A stretch of DNA of 64,000 bases from Streptomyces sp. RKAG290. GTDB lineage: Bacteria; Actinomycetota; Actinomycetes; Streptomycetales; Streptomycetaceae. The first letter of the stretch is position 1. Each line of letters begins with the position of its first letter. The position numbers were made by a program, and so were the translations under genes. Positions 26,881-36,375 of the stretch are shown piece after piece. The stretch lies in assembly GCF_023701695.1 (NCBI RefSeq), contig NZ_JAJOZC010000001.1:2232001-2296000 (forward strand), given 5' to 3'. Under the pieces are notes generated by a model. The model worked only from the letters and a program-made list of their open reading frames with translations, made no database searches and was not told the origin of the DNA.

Positions 26881-28116
26881 ATGCACGACCACCGCAGACT
26901 CGGCCGCGAGCTGGAGCTGTTCGACACCGACCCGCTCATCGGGGCGGGGCTTCCCTACTGGCTCCCCGACGGCGCGGCACTGCGGCACACCCTGGAGGAG
27001 TACATCCGCACCGCCGAGCGGCGGGCGGGCTACCGGCACGTGTACTCGCCGGTGCTCGGCAAGCGGGAGCTGTACGAGATCTCGGGACACTGGTCGCACT
27101 ACAGCGACGACATGTTCCCGCCGATGGAGCTGGGCGGCGAGCAGGTCGTGCTGCGGCCGAGCCTGTGCCCGCACCACGCGGTGATCTACCGCTCCCGCTC
27201 GCACAGTTACCGCGAACTCCCCCTGCGGATGGCCGAGCTGGGCGGCATGTACCGCTCGGAGCTCTCCGGGGTGCTCGGCGGGCTGACCCGGGTGCGGGCC
27301 ATCCAGCTGAACGACGCGCACATCTTCTGCACCCTGGACCAGGTCGCGCAGGAGGCGCAGGCAGCACTGGACATGATCCGGCGTGCGTACGAGGCACTTG
27401 GCATCCGCCCGGCCCGCTTCCGGCTCTCCCTGCCGGGTCCGGGCGGGAAGTACGTCGCCGCGCCGGAGATGTGGCAGCGCTCGACCGCGCTGCTGACCGG
27501 GGTCCTTGAACGTTCGGGGCTGCCGTACGAGTCGGCCGGGGGCGAGGCCGCGTTCTACGGTCCGAAGATCGACGTCCAGGTCGCCGATCCGGCGGGCCGC
27601 GAGTCGACCCTGTCCACCGTCCAGGTCGATTTCCACCAGCCCGAGCGGTTCGACCTGCACTACATCGGCGCGGACGGGGCGAAACACCGCCCGGTCATGG
27701 TGCACCGCAGCATCGTCGGCAGCGTGGAGCGGGCCGTCGCCCACCTCATCGAGCAGCACGGCGGCGCGTTCCCGGCGTGGCTCTCCCCCACCCAGGTCGT
27801 GATCCTTCCGGTCTCGGACGCCGAACTGCCGAACGCCGAGGCGCTCGAGCGTCGTTGCACCGCGCTCGGGCTGCGCGCGGAGGTCTCCGGCCGGGAGCGC
27901 GGCAGTCTGGGCGCCCGCGTCCGGGAGGCCCGCCTGATCCCGTACCAGGCGGTCATCGGCGCCGCGGAGGCCGCCGGCGACCACGTCGCGCTGCGGCTGC
28001 GCGACGGCCGGCGGCTCGACCCGCGGCCGGCCGGGAACGCGCTCGCCCGGATCGGGGCGCTGGTCGCGGCGCACAGCACCGCGCTGTGGGAGGAGGAGGC
28101 CGGCGAACGCCCCTGA
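26881..28116 (+). CDS. Editing-domain-less threonyl-tRNA synthetase paralogue
   Basis: 411 residues, corresponding only to the catalytic and anticodon-binding parts of normal ThrRS (about 640-690 residues); the TGS and editing (N2) domains are absent. The active site looks intact: zinc ligands Cys96 (SLCPHH), His147 (NDAHIFC) and His275 (VMVHRSI); motif 2 MYRSELSGVLGG with Arg125; motif 3 HRSIVGSVERAV with Arg284. Residues about 300-411 form the anticodon domain (QVVILPVSDAEL). It should charge tRNA-Thr but could not remove Ser mischarged on it. ATG 26881 has GAGGAG upstream. Expression is probably controlled by the threonine leader. Likely a spare enzyme used under starvation or ThrRS inhibition (inference). 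Confidence 0.87.
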   Translation: MHDHRRLGRELELFDTDPLIGAGLPYWLPDGAALRHTLEEYIRTAERRAGYRHVYSPVLGKRELYEISGHWSHYSDDMFPPMELGGEQVVLRPSLCPHHAVIYRSRSHSYRELPLRMAELGGMYRSELSGVLGGLTRVRAIQLNDAHIFCTLDQVAQEAQAALDMIRRAYEALGIRPARFRLSLPGPGGKYVAAPEMWQRSTALLTGVLERSGLPYESAGGEAAFYGPKIDVQVADPAGRESTLSTVQVDFHQPERFDLHYIGADGAKHRPVMVHRSIVGSVERAVAHLIEQHGGAFPAWLSPTQVVILPVSDAELPNAEALERRCTALGLRAEVSGRERGSLGARVREARLIPYQAVIGAAEAAGDHVALRLRDGRRLDPRPAGNALARIGALVAAHSTALWEEEAGERP

Positions 28117-28126
28117 AGCGGGTGAT

Positions 28127-29352
28127 TCAGGGGGCGGTCCGATCACGCCCCTGCCCCCGGCCGACGCCGCCCGCACCTCCCGGCGGCCGGGACCGAGCGC
28201 CCCGGCCAGGGCCGAGGCGACGATCAGCAGGGCGAGGACGACGGTCATCGTGAGCCGGAGCCCGAGGTGGTCGGCGAGGAAGCCGAGGCCGGGCGGGCCG
28301 ACGAGGAAGGAGACGTACCCCGCGGTGGCGACCGCCCCGACCCGCGCCGCCGCGTCGTGCGGGTGGTCGCCCGCCGCGGAGAGGGCGACCGGGAAGCCCA
28401 GCGAGGCACCCAGCCCCCACAGCACCGCGGCGACGCCCGCCACCAGCGGGCTGGGCGAGACGATCACCAGCACCAGCCCCACGGCGGCGGTCCCGGCGCT
28501 GAACCGGACCACCCGCACCCGGCCGAACCGCCTGAGCAGCGGGCCGCCGGCGAAGCGGCCGAGCGTCATCGAGGAGGCGAAGGCCAGAAAGGTCAGCGAA
28601 CCGGCCGTGGCGCTCACGTGGTAGCCGTCCACCATGAGCAGCGGCAGCCAGTCGTTGGCGGCGCCCTCCGCGAACGCCACGGCCAGGACGATCACCGCGA
28701 TGAGGACCAGCCGCCGGTCCTGCCACACCCGCAGCTGCCCTCGCCGGCCACCCTGCCGGGGCGCGGCGCCGGCCGGCGCCCTCCCGGTGCCGTGCGGGAT
28801 CCGGTGCACAGCCCTGACCGCGGCGGCGGCTATGAGCACCGCGACGAGCGCGAGGTGGCGGCCGACGGGGAAGTCGGCCGCGGTCAGCGCCATGCCGAGC
28901 AGCGCCCCGAGCACGGTGCCCAGGCTGAAGCAGCCGTGCAGCACCGGCAGGACGGGCCGGCCGATCACGCTCTCGACGGCCGCCCCCTCGATGTTGAACG
29001 CGACCTCGGACAGCCCCATCCCGGTGCCGAACAGGGCCAGTCCGCAGAAGACCCCGCCCGCCAGCGACAGGCTCGTGCCCGCGGCGACGACCAGCAGCCC
29101 GGCGACGATCAACGACGCGCCGAGGCTGATCGTCGCCCGTCCCCCGTGCCGTCGTACGAGCGGGCCCGAGGCCGTGACGCCTGCCATCGAACCGGTGGAC
29201 AGGCCGAACAGGACGAGGCCCATCGAGCCGGTGGACACATCGAGGCCGTCCCGGACGGCCGGGGTGCGGGCCACCCACGAGGCCATGCCGACGCCGGCGG
29301 CCAGCATGAAGAGGAACAGGGCGGCTCGCCGGCGGCGAGTGGCGGCATCCAT
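28127..29352 (-). CDS. MFS transporter (YbjJ/FucP-like), probable frameshift at the 3' end
   Basis: About 400 residues with 12 membrane helices, starting at ATG 29352 (MDAATRRRRAALFLFMLAAG). Typical MFS loop: GPLVRRHGGR after helix 2; second half SSMTLGRFAGGPLLRRFGR. The reading frame carries clean similarity to about ALAGALGPGRREVRAASAGG (near 28147) but then has no stop for another 1.5 kb and would run antisense through the ThrRS-like gene. A TGA in the neighbouring frame at 28129-28127 fits the expected end, so a one-base indel in the C-rich run about 28130-28160 is likely. Probable efflux pump, divergent from an acetyltransferase under shared operators. Confidence 0.75.
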
Positions 29353-29399
29353 GGGTAGCGGGGCCTCAGCAGACGGATCGAAGAAGGGGAACGAGAGGA

Positions 29400-29436
29400 G
29401 CGTACGATCGTACGCCTTGAGTGTACGATCGTACGC
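29400..29436. promoter_or_regulatory. Twin palindromic operators between MFS and acetyltransferase genes
   Basis: GCGTACGATCGTACGC at 29400-29415 is a perfect 16-bp palindrome; a second copy with core GTACGATCGTAC lies at 29423-29434. Centres are 21 bp (two helical turns) apart. The second copy contains TACGAT (29424-29429), a -10 box 7 nt before ATG 29437. Typical of a TetR-family operator; the TetR gene at 30100 is the obvious candidate. Confidence 0.75.
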
Positions 29437-30015
29437 ATGACGGACCACTTCGCGGGAGACCCCCGTACCAACCATGAGCGGATGCTGGCCGGAGACCTCT
29501 ACATCGCCGACGACCCGGACATCGCCACGGCCCAGCAGCGGGCGGTGCGACTGGCCGCCAGGTACCTGGCGGCGTACACGGAGGACGCCGGCGCCGCGCA
29601 GCCGCTCGTAGCCGAACTCCTCGGCGGGCTGGGCGCGGGCGCCCACATCCGGCCGCCGCTGTACGTCGACTACGGCACGTACCTCACCGTCGGCGAGGAC
29701 ACGTTCATCAACTACAACCTCACCGCGCTGGACGTCGCCCCCATCACCATCGGCCGCGACTGCCAGATCGGGCCGAACGTACAGTTGCTCACCCCCACCC
29801 ACCCGGTGGAGCCGGAGCCGCGCCGGGACAAGCTGGAGGCGGCCGAGCCGATCACGATCGGCGACAATGTCTGGCTCGGCGGCGGGGCGATCGTGCTGGC
29901 CGGGGTGACCATCGGGGACAACAGCGTCATCGGCGCCGGAGCCGTCGTGACCAAGGACGTCCCCGCCAACGTGGTCGCCGTGGGCAATCCGGCCCGGGTG
30001 ATCCGCTCGATCTAG
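29437..30015 (+). CDS. Maltose/galactoside O-acetyltransferase family protein
   Basis: 192 residues. N-terminal Mac domain (MLAGDLYIADDPDIATAQQR) and a left-handed beta-helix of hexapeptide repeats (FINYNLTALDVAPITIGRDC, ITIGDNVWLGGGAIVLAGVT, then IGDNSVIGAGAVVTKDVPAN). His in LLTPTHPVEPEPRR is the usual catalytic residue. Acetyl-CoA-dependent sugar acetylation in the cytosol, often paired with efflux of the acetylated sugar, which fits the divergent MFS gene. The start is directly after the second operator with a TACGAT box 7 nt upstream, so the mRNA is probably leaderless and repressed by the operator-binding protein. Confidence 0.9.
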   Translation: MTDHFAGDPRTNHERMLAGDLYIADDPDIATAQQRAVRLAARYLAAYTEDAGAAQPLVAELLGGLGAGAHIRPPLYVDYGTYLTVGEDTFINYNLTALDVAPITIGRDCQIGPNVQLLTPTHPVEPEPRRDKLEAAEPITIGDNVWLGGGAIVLAGVTIGDNSVIGAGAVVTKDVPANVVAVGNPARVIRSI

Positions 30016-30018
30016 GAT

Positions 30019-30073
30019 CTCCCGTCCGGATCAGGGACCGGAACACGCCGGCCCGGCCCGATCCGGACGGGAG
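30019..30073 (+). terminator. Inverted repeat after acetyltransferase gene
   Basis: CTCCCGTCCGGATC (30019-30032) and its exact complement (30060-30073) flank a 27-nt GC-rich centre, just after the acetyltransferase stop and 26 bp before the TetR start. Probably a terminator, possibly leaky. Confidence 0.5.
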
Positions 30074-30099
30074 GCCCTGGAGCTCAGAAAGGCAGGCAC

Positions 30100-30642
30100 G
30101 TGGCGACCGGACAGAACGACCCCGAGCGGCGGGAGCGCATCATCACCGCCGCGCTCGACCTGATCGCGGAAGAGGGGGTCGCCGGCACCTCGCACCGCAA
30201 GGTCGCCGCCCGCGCCGGAGTGCCGCTCGGATCGATGACCTACCACTTCGGCGGCATGGACGAGCTGCTGCGGGAGGCGTTCGTCCGCTTCTCCAGCAGC
30301 ATCGTCGCCGTCTTCGAGGAGCGGCTCGGCGCCGCGCACACACCCGCCGAGGCCCGGGAGGCGGTGGCCGGTCTCGTGCACCACCTGTCCGGCGGCAACC
30401 AGCGCGAACTGGTCCTCACCCACGAGCTGTACACCCTCGCCGCCCGCAAGCCCGCCTACCGCGAGCTGACCCGGGAGTGGATGCGCCGGAGCCGTCGTGC
30501 GCTGGAGTGGCACTTCGACCCGGCGACGGCCCGCCAGCTCGACGCGCTGATCGAGGGCCTGTCCATCCACCGCGCCCTGGAGACCGAACCGCACGACCGC
30601 GCCCTGACCGTCGAGGCGATCGCCCGCATCACCCAGGGGTGA
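30100..30642 (+). CDS. TetR family transcriptional regulator
   Basis: 180 residues. N-terminal helix-turn-helix of the TetR type (RIITAALDLIAEEGVAGTSH, KVAARAGVPLGSMTYHFGG), then a helical ligand-binding domain (VLTHELYTLAARKPAYRELT). Its genome position, 84 bp after the acetyltransferase and 0.7 kb from the twin palindromes, makes it the likely regulator of the MFS/acetyltransferase pair. GTG 30100 has AGAAAGG about 9 nt upstream. Ligand unknown. Confidence 0.9.
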   Translation: MATGQNDPERRERIITAALDLIAEEGVAGTSHRKVAARAGVPLGSMTYHFGGMDELLREAFVRFSSSIVAVFEERLGAAHTPAEAREAVAGLVHHLSGGNQRELVLTHELYTLAARKPAYRELTREWMRRSRRALEWHFDPATARQLDALIEGLSIHRALETEPHDRALTVEAIARITQG

Positions 30643-30651
30643 GGCGGGCGG

Positions 30652-31326
30652 TCAACGTCCGGCAGGGGCCCCGCGGGGAGCGGGGACGTCGGCGGGCCGG
30701 CGGCCGGACAGGCATGCCGAGGGCCACTTCGCGCCCTCGCCCGTCATCCGCGCGGTGACGGCGAGCCCGGCCCGCTCCAGCAGTTCGCCGACCCGGTCGG
30801 GCGACAGCAGGTGGATGTCGTAGGACGTCCCGTCCTCGCGCTCGCGCCCCGTGTACGGCTCGTCCTCGCCGGCGTGGAACCCCAGCAGGAACCGGCCGCC
30901 CGGAGCCAGCACCCGGTGGAACTCGGCGAAGAGCGCCGGGAGCAGCTCCGGGGGCGTGTGCATGATCGACCACCAGGCGACGACCCCGCCGAGCCCGCCG
31001 TCGGGGAGGTCGAGCGCGTTCATCGAGCCCACTTCGAACCGCAGGTCCGGGTAGCTCCGGCGGGCGATGTCCACCATCCGCGGCGACAGGTCCACCCCGG
31101 ACACGGAGACGCCGAGGGCGGCCAGGTGCGCGGCCACGTGCCCCGGACCGCAGCCGAGATCGGCGACCGGCAGCCCGCCGTCGGCGCGTACCTCCTCGGC
31201 GAACGCGCCGAGCATCGCACGCCCGGTCACATCCTCGGCGAAGAGGCTCTGCACGCGCCCGGCGTAGTCCTCGGCCACGGCGTCGTAGTAGGTCCGGGTC
31301 GCGTTCAGCGGGGGGAGGTCCGTCAT
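30652..31326 (-). CDS. Class I SAM-dependent methyltransferase
   Basis: 224 residues. Motif I VADLGCGPGHVAAHLAALG (about 54-72), acidic ribose-binding SGVDLSPRMVDIAR, then VVAWWSIMHTPPE and LAPGGRFLLGFH. UbiE/Methyltransf_11-like; substrate unknown. Its stop lies 9 bp from the end of the convergent TetR gene. ATG 31326 has TAAGGT 8 nt upstream and no Shine-Dalgarno, so the mRNA may be leaderless. Confidence 0.87.
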   Translation of the reverse strand: MTDLPPLNATRTYYDAVAEDYAGRVQSLFAEDVTGRAMLGAFAEEVRADGGLPVADLGCGPGHVAAHLAALGVSVSGVDLSPRMVDIARRSYPDLRFEVGSMNALDLPDGGLGGVVAWWSIMHTPPELLPALFAEFHRVLAPGGRFLLGFHAGEDEPYTGREREDGTSYDIHLLSPDRVGELLERAGLAVTARMTGEGAKWPSACLSGRRPADVPAPRGAPAGR

Positions 31327-31665
31327 ACCGCACGACCTTAGGGCGTCGACCCGGCTGCGGCGGACCCTGCAGGGGCTCCCCCGGGTCCGAACAGGCGCGT
31401 ACCGCCGGCTCCGTAGCGACCCCCCGCAACCCAACATCAACTCCTAAAGCCAACCGCACCCGGAACTGAGCGCAGAACGGGCCAATTGCCTTTCTGCTGG
31501 CGTTAATTGTTGCGATCAGGCGGATCTGGTGAGGCTCATGTTGCACACCTCTTGACGTTTCCCGGGTAACGGCGGAACCATCAACTCCCGTCGGAGAGCG
31601 CTCTCAGAGCGCTCTCCGAGAAGCTCGTCGTGTCACCCGTACCACGACTCAGGAGACGTACGTCT
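31327..31665. promoter_or_regulatory. Promoter and LacI-type operator of the 31666 gene
   Basis: TTGACG (31552-31557) and AACCAT (31576-31581) form a -35/-10 pair with 18-bp spacing. Directly downstream, GAGAGCGCTCTC (31594-31605) is a perfect palindrome followed by AGAGCGCTCT (31606-31615), together a near-perfect 25-bp dyad. GAGCGCTC-centred sites are typical of LacI-family sugar repressors (compare CebR boxes), so the gene is probably sugar-induced. The rest of the region shows no gene. Confidence 0.65.
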
Positions 31666-33465
31666 ATGCATGCTCCCCCCACGGAAACCCCCGCGGCACC
31701 CCCCACCGCACCCCGTCGCAGGCGCCGTACCCGCTCGTTCGGGTTCGCCGCTTTCGCCGTCTCGCTCCTCATGGCCGTCCCCACCGCGCAGAACGCCTTC
31801 GGCGCCGACGCGCAGGCCATCGAGGGCGGTGGCGACCTCGGTCCCAACGTCATGGTGTTCGACCCGTCGATGCCGGACATCCAGGCCAAGGTCGACGACG
31901 TGTTCAAGAAGCAGGAGTCGGCGCAGTTCGGTGACGGCCGTTACGCGCTGATGTTCAAGCCGGGCACGTACAACAACCTCAACGCGCAGATCGGGTTCTA
32001 CACCTCGATCGCCGGTCTCGGCCTGAACCCGGACGACACCACCTTCAACGGTGATGTGACCGTCGACGCGGGCTGGTTCAACGGCAACGCGACGCAGAAC
32101 TTCTGGCGTTCGGCGGAGAACCTCGCGCTCAACCCGGTGAGCGGCACGGACCGCTGGGCCGTGTCGCAGGCCGCCCCGTTCCGCCGGATGCACGTCAAGG
32201 GCGGGCTGAACCTGGCGCCCGACGGCTACGGCTGGGCGAGCGGCGGGTACATCGCCGACAGCAAGATCGACGGCCAGGTCGGGCCGTACTCGCAGCAGCA
32301 GTGGTACACCCGTGACAGCTCGGTCGGCAGCTGGGGCAACGGCGTCTGGAACATGACGTTCTCCGGTGTCGAGGGCGCACCCGCCCAGAGCTTCCCGGAG
32401 CCGCCGTACACCACGCTGGAGAACACCCCGGTCTCCCGCGAGAAGCCGTTCCTGTACCTGGACGGCGACGACTACAAGGTGTTCGTCCCCGCCAAGCGCA
32501 CCAACGCACGTGGCACCTCGTGGGGCAACGGCACGCCGCAGGGCGAGTCGATACCGCTGGACCAGTTCTACGTGGTGAAGCCCGGCGCGACCGCCGAGAC
32601 GATCAACGCGGCGGTGGACCAGGGCCTGCACCTGCTGTTCACGCCCGGCATCTACCACGTCGACCAGACCATCAACATCGACCGCGCCAACACCGTGGCG
32701 CTCGGCCTCGGTCTTGCCACGATCATCCCGGACAACGGGGTGACCGCCATCAAGGTCGGTGACGTGGACGGCGTGAAGCTCGCCGGCCTGCTCGTCGACG
32801 CCGGTACCACCAACTCCGAGTCGCTGATCGAGGTCGGCCCGCAGGGCGCGTCCGCGAGCCACGCGGACAACCCCACCTCGCTGCAGGACGTGTTCATCCG
32901 CGTCGGCGGCGCGGGGGCCGGCAAGGCCACCACCGGCATGGTGGTCAACAGCAACGACACGATCATCGACCACACCTGGCTGTGGCGTGCCGACCACGGC
33001 GAGGGCGTCGGCTGGGAGACCAACCGGGCCGACTACGGCCTCCAGGTCAACGGCGACAACGTCCTGGCGACCGGCCTGTTCGTGGAGCACTTCAACAAGT
33101 ACGACGTCCGCTGGTCCGGGGAGAACGGCAAGACGATCTTCTTCCAGAACGAGAAGGCGTACGACGCCCCCAACCAGGCCGCCGTCCAGAACGGTGACGT
33201 CAAGGGGTTCGCGGCCTACAAGGTCGACGACTCCGTCACCACCCACGAGGGCTGGGGCCTGGGCAGTTACTGCTACTTCAACGTCGATCCGACGATCCGC
33301 CAGGACCACGGCTTCGAGGCACCGGTGAAGCCCGGCGTGAAGTTCCACGACCTGCTCGTCGTCTCGCTCGGCGGCCAGGGCCAGTACGAACACGTCATCA
33401 ATGACACGGGATCACCGACATCCGGGACGACCACCGTCCCTTCGAATGTGGTTTCCTTCCCGTAA
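31666..33465 (+). CDS. Secreted beta-helix protein, possibly GH55-like
   Basis: 599 residues. Arg-rich N-terminus and a signal peptide (FGFAAFAVSLLMAVPTAQNA, cleavage near FGADA). The mature part has the repeating turns of a right-handed beta-helix (LGLATIIPDNGVTAIKVGDV, GVKLAGLLVDAGTTNSESLI, QVNGDNVLATGLFVEHF). I recall homologues labelled adenylyl cyclase or related to GH55 beta-1,3-glucanases; nothing suggests a cyclase. A secreted polysaccharide-active enzyme is the best guess, supported by the LacI-type operator upstream. ATG 31666 follows AGGAGAC. No sugar transporter is adjacent. Confidence 0.75.
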   Translation: MHAPPTETPAAPPTAPRRRRRTRSFGFAAFAVSLLMAVPTAQNAFGADAQAIEGGGDLGPNVMVFDPSMPDIQAKVDDVFKKQESAQFGDGRYALMFKPGTYNNLNAQIGFYTSIAGLGLNPDDTTFNGDVTVDAGWFNGNATQNFWRSAENLALNPVSGTDRWAVSQAAPFRRMHVKGGLNLAPDGYGWASGGYIADSKIDGQVGPYSQQQWYTRDSSVGSWGNGVWNMTFSGVEGAPAQSFPEPPYTTLENTPVSREKPFLYLDGDDYKVFVPAKRTNARGTSWGNGTPQGESIPLDQFYVVKPGATAETINAAVDQGLHLLFTPGIYHVDQTINIDRANTVALGLGLATIIPDNGVTAIKVGDVDGVKLAGLLVDAGTTNSESLIEVGPQGASASHADNPTSLQDVFIRVGGAGAGKATTGMVVNSNDTIIDHTWLWRADHGEGVGWETNRADYGLQVNGDNVLATGLFVEHFNKYDVRWSGENGKTIFFQNEKAYDAPNQAAVQNGDVKGFAAYKVDDSVTTHEGWGLGSYCYFNVDPTIRQDHGFEAPVKPGVKFHDLLVVSLGGQGQYEHVINDTGSPTSGTTTVPSNVVSFP

Positions 33466-33479
33466 CGAGACAGGCGTGG

Positions 33480-33511
33480 GGGGCCGGGTCGCCGACGGGC
33501 GGCCCGGCCCC
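33480..33511 (+). terminator. Terminator hairpin
   Basis: GGGGCCGGG (33480-33488) pairs with CCCGGCCCC (33503-33511), with further partial pairing inside, 14 nt after the beta-helix gene stop. Confidence 0.7.
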
Positions 33512-33632
33512 TTCGTGCTTACCGGCCCGCGGACTTGGCACGCGCTTTACGCGCCGCCTGCAACCGCCGGGCCCAACTCCCTGTCTCTGTAAATGTTGAA
33601 TCCTTGATGTAGTGACGCGAGTGGAGCAGGAC

Positions 33633-34628
33633 ATGCGGCGGGGCAAGGGCGTTATAGGGATCGCGTTGCTGGTCGGTGCGGTACTGGCGGGGACGAGCGC
33701 GTGCGGTGGCAACGCGTCGGACTCGGACAGCTCCCACGACAGTGCGAAGGGTGGTGCGTCCGGGCGGGCGTCCGCGAGTGCACGCCCCTCGCCCACGCAC
33801 CCCACGGGTCCGCCGATGCTGCTGGACTCGATCGCGCCGCTGGACAAGGCGACGGTCGGCGTCGCCATGCCGATCTCCGTCGTCTTCACCAACCCGGTGG
33901 CCGCCTCGGCCCACAAGAACATCGAGAAGCACCTCAAGGTCTCCGCCTCGGTCCCCACCACCGGCGCCTGGCACTGGATGGGTGACAAGCGGGTCGACTG
34001 GCGCCCGGAGCAGTACTGGAAGTCCGGCACCAAGGTGCGGCTCGACGCCGACCTGAAGTACGTCTCCAACGGCAGCGGCCGGTACGGCACCCACCCCTAC
34101 ACCCACTCCTTCACCATCGGTGACGACGTCCGGGCCGACGCCTCGGTCACCGGTCACACCATGAAGATCACCCGCAACGGCTCCCCGGTGCGGACGCTCT
34201 CCATCAACGCGGGCAGCACCGAGTACCCGACGTGGAACGGCACGATGGCGGTGATCGACAAGCAGGAGAAGGTCCACATGACGTCCTGCAGCGTCGGCAT
34301 CAGCTGCAACAAGGGCGATGCGAACTACTACGACCTGACCCTGCCCTGGGACATCCACCTCACCCAGTCGGGCACCTACGTCCACTACTCCACCGGCGAC
34401 ACCAACCCGGGCAGCGGCAGCGCCCGCGGTTCGCACGGTTGCGTCCACCTCTCGCTGTCCGACGCGAAGTGGTTCTACGGACAGGTCAAGCAGGGCGACC
34501 CGATCACGGTCACCGGCTCCCCGCGCGCCAAGGCGCCCGCCGACAACGGCTACGCCTCCTTCAACCTGTCGTGGTCGCAGTGGCTGGCCGGCAGCGCGAA
34601 CGGCGGGCAGACCACCGCCGCCCTCTAG
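33633..34628 (+). CDS. L,D-transpeptidase lipoprotein
   Basis: 331 residues. Lipoprotein signal with lipobox LAGTSAC; a Ser/Pro-rich linker; an Ig-like domain (DSIAPLDKATVGVAMPISVV); then a YkuD domain ending in the active site SHGCVHLSLSDAKWF with catalytic Cys270. It makes 3-3 peptidoglycan cross-links or attaches partners to the wall at the outer membrane face. ATG 33633 has GGAGCAGG just upstream; an in-frame GTG at 33612 is less likely. A strong hairpin follows at 34692. Confidence 0.92.
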   Translation: MRRGKGVIGIALLVGAVLAGTSACGGNASDSDSSHDSAKGGASGRASASARPSPTHPTGPPMLLDSIAPLDKATVGVAMPISVVFTNPVAASAHKNIEKHLKVSASVPTTGAWHWMGDKRVDWRPEQYWKSGTKVRLDADLKYVSNGSGRYGTHPYTHSFTIGDDVRADASVTGHTMKITRNGSPVRTLSINAGSTEYPTWNGTMAVIDKQEKVHMTSCSVGISCNKGDANYYDLTLPWDIHLTQSGTYVHYSTGDTNPGSGSARGSHGCVHLSLSDAKWFYGQVKQGDPITVTGSPRAKAPADNGYASFNLSWSQWLAGSANGGQTTAAL

Positions 34629-34691
34629 GGTCCCTGACGGCCGACACCGGCCCTCTTGCGAGCGGGGACCTGTACGGCAACAGGTCGGCAA

Positions 34692-34735
34692 GCCGCCCGA
34701 TGCCGGGGCCTGCGAGGGCCCCGGCATCGGGCGGC
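34692..34735. terminator. Bidirectional terminator hairpin
   Basis: Perfect 19-bp arms 34692-34710 and 34717-34735 with loop TGCGAG, between the convergent L,D-transpeptidase and alpha-amylase genes. Confidence 0.8.
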
Positions 34736-34785
34736 CGGTCCGGTAGCAGGATGTCCTGGCACCACCCCGTACGGACCGCGCGGGC

Positions 34786-36162
<1,377 letters not shown>

Positions 36163-36285
36163 TTGCGGCTCCTTCGGTCGCGGGTACGGAAGTGGGGTCC
36201 GTACCCGGTGTGGGTGGCCACGCGCCTGGCCACCGTGGGGTGGTCGGAGCCTGCCGTCCCGGCGATGAACACGTCAAGAGGTCAC

Positions 36286-36317
36286 GCAAGAATTTCCAGC
36301 ATGTTTCTGAAATTCTT
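36286..36317 (-). promoter_or_regulatory. Putative operator upstream of alpha-amylase
   Basis: AAGAATTTC (36288-36296) and GAAATTCTT (36309-36317) form a 9-bp dyad with 12-bp spacer, flanked by GC-A and TTTGC so that TTGC steps occur on both strands. A TTGACG -35-like hexamer for the amylase lies next to it (36277-36272). It resembles the maltose-regulator region of Streptomyces amylases, but the exact binding protein is inferred. Confidence 0.5.
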
Positions 36318-36375
36318 TGCAGGCAAGGCGAGTGGGAGACCCGGGTGGGGCGAGCAGATGCCCCGCCACCCACCG

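Noticed and set aside
26602..28126. Continuation of the MFS frame for ~500 codons antisense to the ThrRS-like gene.
   Set aside because: The translation has no membrane or domain signature beyond about 28147, whereas the opposite strand encodes all ThrRS motifs. Treated as read-through past a frameshift.
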